Shown here piece after piece: positions 1 through 11,176 of a stretch of 64,000 bases of DNA (position 1 is the stretch's first letter; each line of letters starts with the position of its first letter). The translations under genes were made by a program, and so were the position numbers. The notes under the pieces are model-generated. The model was not told the origin of the DNA. It worked only from the letters and a program-made list of their open reading frames with translations, and searched no databases. Origin of the DNA: Brachypterus glaber (taxonomy: Eukaryota > Arthropoda > Insecta > Coleoptera > Kateretidae); the NCBI GenBank assembly GCA_958510825.1, contig OY294049.1, forward strand, positions 26,432,986-26,496,985, in the 5' to 3' direction.

Positions 1-1250
1 TTAAAAAAAAATAGAAAAAGCTGTAAGAAAATTTCGATTAACGTAACTTATTTAGGAAAAATTACTTTTATTATAAGAATTAATTCTACTAATTTTGAAA
101 GTAATCCCCCCAAAAACAAAAGAGTTATGGGGGGTTAAACTTAAAAAAAAAACGAAAAAAGCTGAAAGAAAATTTCGATAAAGTAACTTTTTCAGGAAAA
201 ATTAGTTTTATTATAAGGGTCAATTCTACCAATTTTAAAAGTGATCCCCACAAAAACACAAAGTTATGAGGGGTTAAACTTTTAAAATAACTATCATTTA
301 TTTTTTTTTATTTTTTCGTTTTTCGCAAAAAGAAAATATAAAAAAATAAAAATTTTGAAAAAGTTTTTTTTAATTAAAAAAAAAAAATTTTTTTTGTTTT
401 TCAAAAAAAGATCTTCAAAAAAATATTTATTTTTTTTTGAAAATATATTTTTTTAATTAGTAAAATTGGTCGTATCCTTTGATATATAATGGTAGATGCT
501 TTTTCCATAGGATAGTTTACCAGGTCAATCTAATATAATTTTCGGCCTACGCAAATTTTGGGAATTTAACCCAATCTAAGTGTTTTATGTAACATATACC
601 ACACACATGTGGTTTTCACAAACATGTTTAGATGCCCTCTGACCCCAAAATGTGTTCTTGATTTCCGACAGAATTTAACAAAACCCTTTTGCTTCCAATG
701 GGGCCCGCTATAATAAAACTGTGAAACTTATTTTTAAACTTATTTATTTATTTATTTTGTTATCGTAGTTTTAGACAGTTCAATCCTTTGATTTAGAGTA
801 ATTATGACCCTCCCGTTTTCTTGATTGTAGCCCTGATGAAGTACCAACTTGAATACGAAACTTAGGCACCTACAGAGTTGTTTCAATAGCCTTCCTTAAT
901 CCTATATATCACGACACATCTACCATTTTTTTAAAAAAAAATTAGAATTTTTTTTTTAGATTTTTTTTTAATTTTTTGTTTTTTTTTGCAAAGAGAAAAT
1001 AAAAAAAAACTGAAAAATATTGAAAATTTTTATTTTTTTTTAAATATTTTTTTTTTGTTTTTTTTTTTTTAATTTTTCGTTTTATTTTAAGAACTTTTTT
1101 TTTTTAAATTATATTTTTTTTTTAATTTTTTTTGAAAATTATTTTTTTTTAAGTATTTGGGAAAATTCAATACACCATTTACTGTGAATATTATATAATG
1201 GAGAATGCGTAGTTACATATCAACCATGAATTTGCAATACCTCCTATAGT
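1..1250. repeat. AT-rich repeat block, truncated by the window edge
   Basis: Two tandem ~143-bp units (about 1-142 and 143-285) contain GAAAATTTCGATTAACGTAA and GTAATCCCCCCAAAAAC-like words. The same units appear inverted at 43985-44230. Further right, CAATACACCATTTACTGTGA near 1170 pairs with an inverted counterpart near 43785. This is therefore a relative of the 42700-44495 element. Long A and T runs fill the rest. Confidence 0.7.
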
Positions 1251-1807
1251 ATATTCAATTTCAAGATTCAGTGGGTGTAAACAAACGCATGTGAATAGAA
1301 CGAATTTAGTGACAGGGTAGGACTCAAAATAAGGGAACTTCTATATGACGGTCCATTGCAATGCATGGTACGCTTCGTCGCAAGTGTTCCCGTACTGACC
1401 TGTTTAACTTTCTACATCCCTACTCTCGCAACATTCGAGTGTCTTAACCAAAAACGCCACGCGCCCACTGCCGTGGTGCATGTTGAAGTTGAATTTACTA
1501 TAAGTATGAAATGTCAAATTTTTCAGGAGCGACGAAAAACAGTTCTTAGAGTTGCTGTTTCCTCTATTTTCAATATTTATAGCAATATAAATAAAGTGGT
1601 GTAAGGTTGTCCCTAAAGATGTTTTAGTCTTACATTTAAACTATTCTAGCTTATATTGTATACTACATGTAGTTAGGAGGTATTGGTCAAAAATGTCAGT
1701 TAGGAGGTATTGCATGTTCATGAACTTGGTTATTAATAATAAGGTGGTATTTAAAACTAAGTTGCTAGTGGTTCCAGGAGAGTGGGTCATTAAGGGTTGG
1801 TTTTGAA
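1251..1807. other. No recognisable gene
   Basis: Unique-looking sequence with a direct duplication of GTTAGGAGGTATTG (1671 and 1699). An 82-codon open frame at 1356-1604 has no recognisable domain, and no start context or partner exon supports it. Confidence 0.5.
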
Positions 1808-3030
1808 TAAAATAGGGTGCCCCGAGTTTTGAATATTTTGAATTTTAAAGTTCTTACCCCCAAAGTTGTTCATTGGGGTGAGTAGATTACCACCCTATTT
1901 TTTCAGAATTAAAAAAAAACATTTAGAGGTGGCACACAGCTGTTATTTTCAAAAATAATGGTTCCTCCAGATTTAATTTTATTTAGGGCCTATTAAAGAT
2001 AAATAATTTTTTTTTGCACTGTATGGAGATCTAGGATAAAAAGGGAAGAACTATGATTTTTTTCAATTTTTTTCATCAACAAACGGCCTTGTTGTGACCT
2101 TAAAAAGTCAAAATTTTGATGATATCCCAACAATAGGGTGCCAGAAATAGCACATTCAATTTTTTTACCCCGGTCAATTTTTTTTTGGTAATACTTGCAT
2201 GTGTGCTGACTTAAAAGCCATATATAAAGATTTGATCCTATATACAGGGTGTCCAAAAAAAATGTCTTTTAAAAAAATTACACGATTTTTCTACATTTTT
2301 TACACTTTTTATTCCTTTAGGACCCACAACCAATAAAAAAGATATTTTTTATACAAATAAAAGTAAAAAGAGTTTAAGAATAGTAAAGAAATAACCCTTA
2401 TTTTTTTAGAAACATTCAAACAGAATCGGCCATGTTGTGACCTTAAGAATTTATAATTTTATCATTATTTTATTAACTAACCAAACCCTTTGTGCATAAA
2501 AAATATCTTTTTTATTCTTCGTGGTTCCTAAAGGAATAAAAAATGTATAAAAATCGTGTAATTTTTTTAAAAAACATTTTTTTTTTCGGACACCCTGTAT
2601 ATAGGATCAAATCTTTATGTATGGCTTTGAAGTCAGCACACATGCAAGTATTACCAAAAAAAAAAATTGACCGGGGTAAAAAAATTGAATGTGCTATTTC
2701 TGGCACCCTAAAGTTGGGATATCATCAAAATTTTGACTTTTCAAGGTCACAACAAGGCCGTTTGTTGATGAAAAAAATTGAAAAAAATCAGAGTTCTTCC
2801 CTTTTTATTCTCAATACAGTGCAAAAATATTTTTATTTATCTTTAATAGGCCCTAAAAAAATTAAATCTGGAGGAACGATTATTTTTGCAAAAAACGGAT
2901 GTGCGCCACCTCTAAATATTTTTTTAAAATTCTGAAAAATAGGTTGTTAATCTACTGACCCCAATGACAAACTTTGGGGGTTAAGACCTTTAAAATGCAA
3001 AAAAGCCAAAACTCGGGACGCCCTAGGATA
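1808..3030. repeat. Giant palindrome (arms ~540 bp) with an inner MITE-like hairpin
   Basis: Left arm 1808-2356 pairs with right arm 2491-3030. Outer tips are TAGGGTGCCCCGAGTTTT and the inverted AAAACTCGGGACGCCCTA. Halfway in, CAGGGTGTCC at 2248-2260 and its inverted partner at about 2583-2597 face each other with TA outside, so a TA-type hairpin MITE occupies the centre. ATAAAAT lies immediately left of the element and 3 bp beyond its right tip. The open frames at 1993, 2512 and 2543 are the two arms read in opposite directions. Confidence 0.8.
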
Positions 3031-3157
3031 AAATAATTATTTTTTTTTTTGGTTTTGGGTACACTTTATGGTAATGTTTTGGAAAATTTTCTGATAGGGT
3101 TGTACTTTGGATCCAAAGTACAACCCCACGGAGCCCCTTGAAAAAAACAATTATAAC

Positions 3158-3690
3158 TTATAATACATGGTTAAATTTAAAATAAAATATGCTTTCATAT
3201 TCTTTAGTAAAATTAGGGGGTGCCATTTAAATACAAAAGTTGGGGGTGGTTTCGAGAGGGTGGGTAAGTAAGGGGTAGTTTTCAGTAAATTCTACTTTGA
3301 CTCGCATTTAATTTTATTTTCTTCCATTTATTTTATCTTTTTAAATAACGGAGGTATAGCCCGTCTAAAATCTGGTGGGACGTTATCAATAAATATTAAT
3401 TAAATTCTTTAGAATCAATATATAATAAATATTATTTGTTATTTGGAGCTTATAATATATGGTTAAATTCAAAATGAAATGTACTTTCATATTCTTAGAT
3501 AAAAATGGGTGGATGCAATTTGAAAAACAGACGTTGAGGGTGGTTTTAAGGGGGTGGATAAGCAAGGAGCGGTTTTGGATATATCAATAAAATCTTCTTT
3601 AGATCCCATTTAGTGATATTTTTAGTAGAAATTTATATTCTTTAAAATAACGGAGATATAACTTGTCAAGAATCTGGTGGTACACCCGCT
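3158..3690 (+). repeat. Two direct ~240-bp repeats
   Basis: Segments starting CTTATAATACATGGTTAAAT (3158) and CTTATAATATATGGTTAAAT (3449) continue in parallel through GGGTGGTTT...GGGTGG, then AAATAACGGAGGTATA and AAATCTGGTGG. About 290 bp apart and moderately diverged. No gene. Confidence 0.75.
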
Positions 3691-4045
3691 ATACATTAAA
3701 ATATATTGGATTATGTTATTTAAGTGGTATAAATTTCAAGTTGATATATTTAGCAGTTCAAAAGTTAAACGAGGGGGGCTTTAGACACGCACTGCATAAA
3801 ATGTGAATCGGGGTCCTGTAGTTTTATGGATCGATCTGTAATTTTATGTCCCTTTCGTTATTGTAAAAGGCGTCTAAAACATTAATTATTTTTTAGCTGA
3901 AAAAAGCGTCACCTTTGATAAAGCATCACGGTGTAAAGGTTTCATATCATTAAATCATAAATCTTCTATAAAAATAAGAAAAATCTTTGAACACAGAAAA
4001 AAAAAATACTGGTGAGTTAATAAATAAACAGAGTGATAATTTAAG

Positions 4046-4187
4046 GCCTATCCAGAAGCTTGCATAAGAACATAAAACATAAGAATGTGATGCCGTGATT
4101 GGCTTACAAGATATATGGCGGCACATCAAGCCAATCACGGCATCGCATTGTTATGTATTATGTTTTTATGCTAGCCTGTGAATAGGC
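4046..4187. repeat. 142-bp hairpin
   Basis: GCCTATCCAGAAGCTTGCAT pairs with ATGCTAGCCTGTGAATAGGC; the inner stem GATGCCGTGATTGGCTT / AAGCCAATCACGGCATC is perfect. It looks like a short MITE. The 62-codon minus-strand frame here (3950-4138) is a by-product. Confidence 0.8.
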
Positions 4188-4328
4188 ACTATTATGTTAC
4201 TTAAGGCAATCTTGAACTCCCCCCCTATGTAACGCTTCATAACGCTGAGACTTAACCCTTCTAGAAATACGTACGGCTAGTAGCCAAGAACAATAATTTT
4301 TTTTAAATTTTTTACTAACGCAAGACTT

Positions 4329-4796
4329 CTCGGAGCCGAGACTCCGTGCATGGGACCCCAACCCATGCTTGGTATTACAAGGAAACAAGTCACATCAGCC
4401 CTCAACACGTGGGCTGGAGAAAAACTAAGGGAAAGCTGGTCAACGGTCACGAACTGCAGATAGGCAAAGGACTTCCTTTCCGGTCCAAGCAAGTCAAAAA
4501 CCGCGTGGCTACTAGGAAGAAGCCGAGCCACAATCAGCCAACTCACAGGGATCCTCACGAGTCACTGTGGACTAGAAAGGCACCTGAAGGTCGGTAACGA
4601 CCCCGTCTGTTCGGGTTGCGGGATAGACGAAGAATCGTCCTTCCATTTCCTAGGACAATGCGATCGGTTCGGCAGAATACGACAGGAGATCTTCGGAGTG
4701 GCAACTCTCCGAAGAGAGGAGTTGCGTACCCTTGCCTGGACAGATATCGCGACCTTTATAAGGAGGTCCGGCAGGTTTAGGCAGGGAGTAGGGTAG
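4329..4796 (+). pseudogene. C-terminal RNase H-side fragment of a LINE ORF2 (R1/I/Loa-like), one nonsense codon
   Basis: Reading from 4329 gives LGAETPCMGPQPMLGI, then a conserved-looking WSTVTNCR, an in-frame TAG at 4461-4463 where relatives normally have glutamine (CRQAK), then AKDFLSGPSKSK and LTGILTSHCGLERHLK. A zinc-knuckle-like CX2CX8HX4C follows (VCSGC ... HFLGQC), and the frame ends at TAG 4794-4796. This arrangement (RNase H end, LTGH-like box, Cys/His knuckle) is typical of LINE ORF2 C-termini in insects. The element is dead: truncated at the 5' end and interrupted by the stop. Confidence 0.8.
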
Positions 4797-4898
4797 ATGT
4801 GTGGCTGGAACAGCTCGGGGCTGGCAAAAAGGGCCATAATGGCCTAGTTGCCTGGCTTGTAGGCTACAAGTTGTAGCCTCCCCACCCTTATTACTACT
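4329..4898 (+). mobile_element. 5'-truncated LINE 3' end (RNase H region) bounded by a 15-bp target-site duplication
   Basis: The 570-bp insert is flanked on both sides by the perfect 15-mer ACTAACGCAAGACTT (4314-4328 and 4899-4913). Its first base opens directly into a coding frame homologous to the end of a LINE ORF2, and its 3' end runs out in TTATTACTACT. Base composition is much more GC-rich than the host. A related uninterrupted ACTAACGCAAGACTT site occurs at about 58979 in the window, which matches what the empty target should look like. Confidence 0.85.
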
Positions 4899-4913
4899 AC
4901 TAACGCAAGACTT

Positions 4914-7504
4914 TCTTCGGGTAAAGCAAAACTGGGTGAAAAAACAAACTTTTTTTATTTCGTTAAGAATAATAAAGAGCGTTACTTAACAGTCCCTCTC
5001 CTCCCTCGTAACGCTAAGCACTACTCCCATTCCCCCTTAAGTTTTAAAGTTATCAGTGATTCACTTAACCCTATATTTCACCTTGTGCCCATTTGGGAAC
5101 ACTGGCATTAAGACCCCTGAATTCTTTAACAACCAAAATACATACTTGATGGGCACCTAGTTTTCACTTAGGAACACTGTCCTTCAAGTTGGGGTATCTA
5201 TTTAAAGATGGCATTTAATATTTTTTAAATTTAAAAAAAAAATCATTTTTTAGTGTTCATACTTCTTAAAACCGTATGCCATCTGGTTTTAAAATGTACT
5301 TTCGACCGATATTTGACAGCAGACAGATGTTGTTCTCCGATCTTTGTTCTTTCACTCAACAATTGAGTTAGATCTGTGTTCTGTTACTCAACAATTGGAT
5401 CCTAATTTACAGAATTTTTAATGGTATAATCGACTGTCCAGATTTACTTACCAAAATCAGTCTTAATGTTCCAACAAGAAATCTAGTAGCCCTTCTCCCT
5501 TATTTATTATTCCCTATCACCGTACCAATTATGGTTTAAACTCTCCTCTGGATAGAATCATGAAATTGGCTAATGAACTGAACACACTAGATCTCTTTTC
5601 CCCCTCTCTTAGTTCGTTTAAATCTTCCCGTATTAATATATAATTCAGTATACTGAATTAGTACATACTGTACTAATGTAAGTTCTTTATCAAAAACGTC
5701 CTCAACCAGTAATGGTACGCACCAATTCAGGACAGATGCATTCCCAGCATCAGTGAGCTAGTCTCACTCCTCCCATACCTCCATCCCCTCCCTATTTCAT
5801 CCCTCCTCATCACCCTTCCACCTCTTCCCCCGCCCCAATACCAATTGATGACAGATGCAACTCCAGCATCAGTGAGCAAAGACTCACTCCCCCAATTATC
5901 CATTCAAACTAATTATATTTTAGACAAATGAGCCATAGGCATTGAGCCTGTCTCTTAAAGATCCAAACAAACTACTAATGATATACGTTCTTTTTTTGTT
6001 TCTCTCTCAAATTTTAACTAAATTCTAGGTGCATTTTTAATATTTTAGCGTAATTAAGTTCTTAATACCTATGTATTGTATTTCTTATTTTTATAGTGTT
6101 TTTTTTTTCATTTACATTTTAATTTAAATTTTCTTTGATATATTTTTATTCATGTTAGTTTCATTGGTGAAAGAAAAAATAGAAATAAAAATATTTGAAA
6201 GATTTTACAAAGAAATCTGTAAAAACTGTACGAAGGGTCCTAAACTCCCTCTATGTGCAATATAGGGTTAAGGTGAGTTTACATGGCACCAACAGTTATT
6301 TTTTAAAAAAGTGAAGAAAATATATCTGAGAATTTTATCTAACAAATTCTTACTTGAATTGTAAAACGAAAGCACTTTAAGTATGAAGGAAAAAACCTGT
6401 TAAAAATAAAAGTTGAAAAAGGAAAACATATTTTCTTTCTCTAATCTTACATCAGATGTTGTTCTCACTGTCTGCCGTCAACCAATAATTGCACAGGATC
6501 CCTTTCGCAACGATACCCTGAAAAATTAATTCTTACCAAGTTCTTTTTTGGCAGAAAACGCTTCGACATAGATTTACTGTAGAAACGTTGCACAACGGTT
6601 CTGTTCCAGAAAGTGTTAAGGCAAACTCAGTTGTTTTTATAATATAATTATTATATTATATCCTTTTTTCTAGAAAGTTTACGAAAAAATGATTTTTTGA
6701 CTACTGACGAAAAAAAAAACACTTACGGCGGCGGTTTTATAGTATATAGCATCACACCCGTTTTAAGTACATTTTAGTAAGTTCAAGCACGTTCGAGTAC
6801 TTGTACTCGTGCGCTTAAAACGTGTTTTGAAACGAGTGCTTCATACTATTTTTTCTATTTAGTTCCAAAATTAAAAAAAACGTATATTTATATTTTTTTG
6901 TCCTGTTGCTAACATAAAAGAAAAAAAGTAGTAACCTCTTATTATATAAGAACACCCAAAACGCGTGTGACTATGATCTTATAATAGTCGTAAAATAGAA
7001 AAAATAAGTAAAATGACTGTTTATATATTGTTATTACGTATTCTACGCTACTACGCTAGGAGAAGCGTAGGGTATGTCTTAGACAATTTGGAACAATTTG
7101 GAACAAAAAGTCCCTAAAAATATTTTTTTAAGAACCACCCTAATACAAATATTAGCATAACAATAATTTTGTCCTATGAGGGAGTGTTATTACCCCCCAT
7201 TACCCCCACCTTCGCCCTTGCCTTCTCATGGATAATATCTCACTTATATAACACAATTTCACACATACATACATACATACAACATTTTGTCTACGATAGA
7301 AAAATAATAGAAATTATAAAAATTTATATTTTTTTTTAGCCTGTAATGTGTAAAGGTAATACTATGTCTCATTTTCACCTGATTTCGCGGGATTACCTAT
7401 AAAAAATCAATTCACATAAACAAAATTAACCACCTCATTTTTCTCCATCGAATTCATTGAGTAAGGTCAGGACTAAATTGGGGTTGTTTTACTCTAATTT
7501 ATAT
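4914..7504. other. Gene-poor AT-rich stretch
   Basis: I see no coding region. Small structures: the palindromes ATTCAGTATACTGAAT (5643) and TAGTACATACTGTACTA, a direct repeat around GACAGATGCA...CCAGCATCAGTGAGC (5722 and 5850), ACTCAACAATTG twice near 5355-5396, an imperfect palindrome around 6780-6825 (GAGTACTTGTACTC), and a short (CATA)n run at 7263-7280. Confidence 0.6.
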
Positions 7505-7724
7505 CATCCTCTGTGCGTTGGCGGCGGAGACGGGTAACTGTGGGAGAAGGCGCAGGCCCCCATGCGCATTGCCGCCGCTCGTGAAAACGTAGTGCCGCAA
7601 AAGGGTCATAAGCGCACAGAGTACGCGAACCAACTACGAGTTTTCGCATTTATTGACGGTCTTTTTTCGCATTTTCCACCGTGAAAAGTGTCTAATTTCT
7701 GTGTAATCCGACTCCAACTATATG
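7505..7724 (+). promoter_or_regulatory. CpG-rich island ending in a donor-like site; candidate promoter or non-coding first exon
   Basis: In a window dominated by A and T this ~200-bp stretch stands out for its many CpG dinucleotides (for example GGCGGCGGAGACGG, GCCGCCGCTCGTG, GTACGCGAACC) and for the absence of any second copy that I could find here. It ends at TATG|GTAAGT (donor GT at 7725-7726). One reading is the promoter and non-coding first exon of the neurexin gene, spliced over ~23.5 kb to the acceptor at 31281. It could equally be an unrelated regulatory element, a fragment of a GC-rich transposon, or a promoter for a gene to the left. No coding frame is evident. Confidence 0.3.
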
Positions 7725-9171
7725 GTAAGTTGAATTTTACGCTTTAGAGCCCTTAAAACGTAATACCTTTGAATAGTAACGTTGCTTGCAGGTATAAAAA
7801 CCGATCGAATATCATGCTTGCATACATTGGTTTTATTTTTATGTAGTAACGTAACTTACGTACGACTTTTCTCACAGTTTTAGGTAAAAATCGTTAAAAT
7901 AACCAGTAATATAAAGGTTTACAAATAATTACATCATTTGTTAACTATTTTGAAGCTATAATTTTTGTTTTTATTCTTATCCTTACGTCTATATATAGAT
8001 ATGTATCTATATATACATAAACCCAGGATATTTATTTCCATCTTCCACTATGTATAGCTTTAATGTCTTATTCGAACAGGGATTATTTTAACGTGCAGTT
8101 GGACACAAAATGTGCAGTGGGAAATTTAAATGTGCAGTGGGAAATTAGTATTTAGTATAAAACATAATATTTAATAAAAATTCTAAAAAAAATGTTCCAA
8201 AAATAAAAGTTTAATGAAACACAAGTCAAGAAGACTTTCTAATTTTTCAATTAACATTGTTTTAGCTTAAAAAAATTGCCTGCGGCGCATTTTCCAGTGT
8301 TTCTAACAATTTTAACAATTAGTATTTTCGTGTTTTTCATTTTAAAATATTTTACCTAGACCGAGACATAACCGGGGGGTATTGTGGGGGTGTGGAATTT
8401 TAAATTGTTAAACTGTTTTAAAACTAAAACAGACCATCAAATTTGTAAAATTGTTTGTCTGTGGTGTGGCCTTTCTTAAGTTTTCATTTTATTTTAGATT
8501 TAAAAACTTAAGCGTGAAGTTAGTAAAACTTTTTGCCAGCGGCGCTAGACATTTTTTGCATTTTTGTAAAATTTTAAGTTGTGAAACAGTTTCAAAATAA
8601 AAACAGACCATTAAATTTGAAAAAAAAAATCGCTTGCGACTCTAAAGCTTTTTTATATCCAATAAAATATAATCACGAAACAAGACAAAAAAATTCTTGC
8701 GGAACTATATTTATACATTTTTGTGAAATTTTAAAACAGTAAAAATAATATTGATAATAAAATTTCAGTTTTTTTCTCCTGATTTTTTATTTGATATTGT
8801 AATATTTAAGCGTAAAATTCCTTAAAATTTTAGACCTTTCTTACATTTAATTTAGTAGGTGCCACCTTAGGACCTCCACCACGTTTTTAGCTAATGCCTG
8901 AAGAAGAACGTGTTTAAAGATGTACTTTTCCCCGCAATTTTGATAATTTTTGACCGTTTTTATTCGGAATTTTGACTAATTCCATTTGTTATTTTCACCA
9001 GTCACACCCTTAAAACAAATTGCTTAAATCTTGTGGAATTTTTTTTCCTTAAAAAATCAACAACTTTTTATTTTACAGCTTTTGACCTTGAAACGCTCAA
9101 AAAATTTTCTGCCGTGTATTTAATTCATTCATTGATTTCAAACTTTGTCAAAAACGACAAATTATACCGGG
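7725..9171. repeat. AT-rich stretch with degenerate tandem repeats
   Basis: No gene. GTGCAGTGGGAAATT is repeated at about 8110-8145. From about 8275 to 8790 a degenerate unit recurs: a GCGGCGC- or TTGCG-containing block followed by AAATTTT...GAAACAGTTT and AAACAGACCAT(C/T)AAATTTG (8430, 8607). If the island at 7505-7724 is an exon this is the start of its intron. Confidence 0.5.
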
Positions 9172-9851
9172 TGTACCAACTTTATTTACCCAGCAATTTC
9201 CTCGTAAACTAAAAGAGATGATCAAGCTCTGAGAAAACCATTTTAAATAAAACAACTTAAACTATCTTTTAGCATATATTTGATACTTTCAGATCTAGAA
9301 ATGTGGGCAGGGGGGCATAGAGGGACATTTTTTTTAATAGAAAGGGGGGTCGTGTGATACATCATTTAAAGCTTATAAAATTCTCCATTTAACTATATAT
9401 TTTTTATTTTTTTTAAACATTTTCTTTGGGTTTAAAATAGGGTTGAAAATGGGTATTTTTGTCAAAGTTTCTCTAAAAAATCAAACAGTTTTTTAAAAAT
9501 TAATAATTTCATGATGAAAAAACGTAAACTATACTTTTAAATTAATTTTAATTGACATAAATAAAAATTTACAAAAAAAACTTAAAAAATCGCATTTTTT
9601 AGCACAAAAAATTAAAAAATCAAAACCTTAAAAAAACTGCTTAGAAAATTAAAAAATATACAGTCCAATAGAGAATTTAATTTTCTTTAAAATGATGTAT
9701 CACACGACCCCCTTTTCATTAAAAAAATTCCCCTCCATACCCCCCAGCCCACATTTTAAGAGCTGAAAGTATCAAATATATGCTAAAAGATAGTTTAAGT
9801 TGTCTAATTTAAAATGATTTTCGCAGAACTTGATTATCTCTTTTACATGCA
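9172..9851. repeat. Palindrome with GGGTGTACC tip, right arm truncated by a LINE
   Basis: ACTATCTTTTAGCATATATT (9251) pairs with an inverted copy at about 9776-9798, and the G-rich block GTGGGCAGGGGGGCAT (9303) with its inverted form at 9738-9755. The right arm stops at 9851 where the LINE fragment begins. Single arms of the same family occur at 10576-10690, 16980-17150, 55430-55620 and 62760-62945. Confidence 0.75.
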
Positions 9852-10575
9852 AATAAAAGAAACCAATAAGAAAATTAGGTGCTTTATACCATTTTTTAAA
9901 ATATTAAGAAATATACTAAACATTAGACAGCTTAATATGGTATATAGTGCTCTTGTTGAATCTCATCTAAGGTATGGGATTCTTGGGTGGGGTGGTGTAT
10001 ACAACAAATCACTTGAGGACTTGGAGGTTACACAGAAATACATTCTAAAGATCATGCATAAGAAAAATTATACTTACTCTACGGATGAACTTTTTTCTTT
10101 ATCTCATAGAATGGATTGTAGGCAGCTATTCTTTCTCACATTGGCCACACATACCTACAAATATAGAAACGAAATGATTAATAGGTCAACTAGGAGCAAT
10201 AGAGTCTTACCTGTACCAAATGTAAAAAAGACCATAGGAAAAAGAAGTTGTAAATTTTTGGGTCCTAGGGTTTACAACATCCTTCCCAAGAATCTGNNNN
10301 NNNNNNNNNNNNNNNNNNNNNNNNNNNNNNNNNNNNNNNNNNNNNNNNNNNNNNNNNNNNNNNNNNNNNNNNNNNNNNNNNNNNNNNNNNNNNNNNNNNN
10401 NNNNNNNNNNNNNNNNNNNNNNNNNNNNNNNNNNNNNNNNNNNNNNNNNNNNNNNNNNNNNNNNNNNNNNNNNNNNNNNNNNNNNNNNNNNNNNNNTGAA
10501 CTCGGCTACGCGTCGTTTAGGCAAATGCAATCTAGTGTGGAAAAGAACCTCTTTCTACACTTGTTAGAAAAATAG
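9852..10575 (+). pseudogene. LINE reverse transcriptase C-terminal fragment containing an assembly gap
   Basis: The frame reads ETNKKIRCFIPFF, then VYSALVESHLRYGILGWGG and TQKYILKIMHKK, a signature of the thumb and C-terminal part of CR1/Jockey-type reverse transcriptases; after the 200-N gap it closes with RQMQSSVEKNLFLHLLEK. The catalytic part is missing. It begins exactly where the right arm of the 9172 palindrome breaks off and ends at a stop (10573-10575), so the fragment is inserted into that foldback. Residues inside the gap are unknown. Confidence 0.75.
10297..10496. other. Assembly gap (200 N)
   Basis: Exactly 200 unknown bases, which is a conventional placeholder length, so the true gap size is not known. 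It sits inside a LINE fragment. Confidence 1.
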
Positions 10576-10690
10576 CTATTTTGCATGTATTTGATATTTT
10601 CAGTTCTTAAAACGTGGTCAGGGAGTCATAGGGGGATTTTTTTTAACGGAAAAGTTGATCGTGTGATACATAATTTTAAAGCTTATAAAA
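10576..10690 (+). repeat. Single arm of the 9172-type palindrome
   Basis: TTTGATATTTTCAGTTCTTA, GTGGTCAGGGAGTCATAGGG and CGTGTGATACATAATTTTAA follow the order of 9275-9385. It is in the same orientation as that left arm. Confidence 0.7.
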
Positions 10691-10925
10691 TAGTTATAGT
10701 ATATTGGGGCAATCAAATCAATGGTTAAATATGGAATAACTATTTTTCTGGTTTCTGCCACAACACAACTTGTGGTTACCAGAAACAAAACTTTTAAAGG
10801 TCTGGTAACCCAGTTATTTGGCTTGTTGCCCTTATAAGATTTCTGGGTGCAAAAACCAGAAAAATATTTGTTCCGTATTTAACTTTTAATCTGGATGACT
10901 GACTCAGCTAGTTCTTTTTTTCAGT
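10690..10925. mobile_element. Short element with ACCAG/CTGGT motifs
   Basis: GGGGCAATCAAATCAATGGT at the left is an inverted relative of the unit end at about 22880-22910, and the right side ends in TTTTTTTCAGTGTAT. It contains CTGGTTTCTG, GTGGTTACCAG, GGTCTGGTAACC and AAACCAGAAA. It is a second, rearranged member of the 22505-23180 family. Confidence 0.55.
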
Positions 10926-11078
10926 GTATAATTTTATTTTATTAACAATTCAAAATGTTATAAAATTGTTACTAATCAATACTTATTAATGACATTTAAA
11001 ATTTGTCGATGAATTTTTATCTAGAATAACATTCAATACTTAAATAGGGTTACAGGGGATAGGGATATTATATAACTA

Positions 11079-11176
11079 GTATGGAATAGACAATATTCCG
11101 CGCAAGGGGAAAGTTTGTCATACGAGCCGGCAGGCGAGTATGACGGTCCCGCCAGCGCGGAATGACTATTCCATAC
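11079..11176. repeat. 98-bp hairpin with nested inner stem
   Basis: GTATGGAATAGACAATATTCCGCGC pairs with GCGCGGAATGACTATTCCATAC; inside it GTCATACGAGCCGGCAGGCGAGTATGAC forms a second stem. The core CGAGCCGGCAGGCGAGT resembles that of the hairpin at 16691-16825. Confidence 0.8.

Noticed and set aside
1356..1604. 82-codon open frame
   Set aside because: No domain, no repeat relationship, no splice or start context; a length expected by chance.
2543..2935. 130-codon open frame
   Set aside because: Lies in the right arm of the 1808-3030 palindrome; the left arm has a similar but disrupted frame on the other strand.
4562..4837. 91-codon minus-strand frame and the overlapping minus-strand frames at 4197-4558
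   Set aside because: Antisense shadow of the LINE RNase H fragment, whose sense frame shows conserved motifs.
5640..5680. CRISPR-like or operator-like short palindromes
   Set aside because: Only two isolated short palindromes, no regularly spaced repeats; the genome is clearly eukaryotic.
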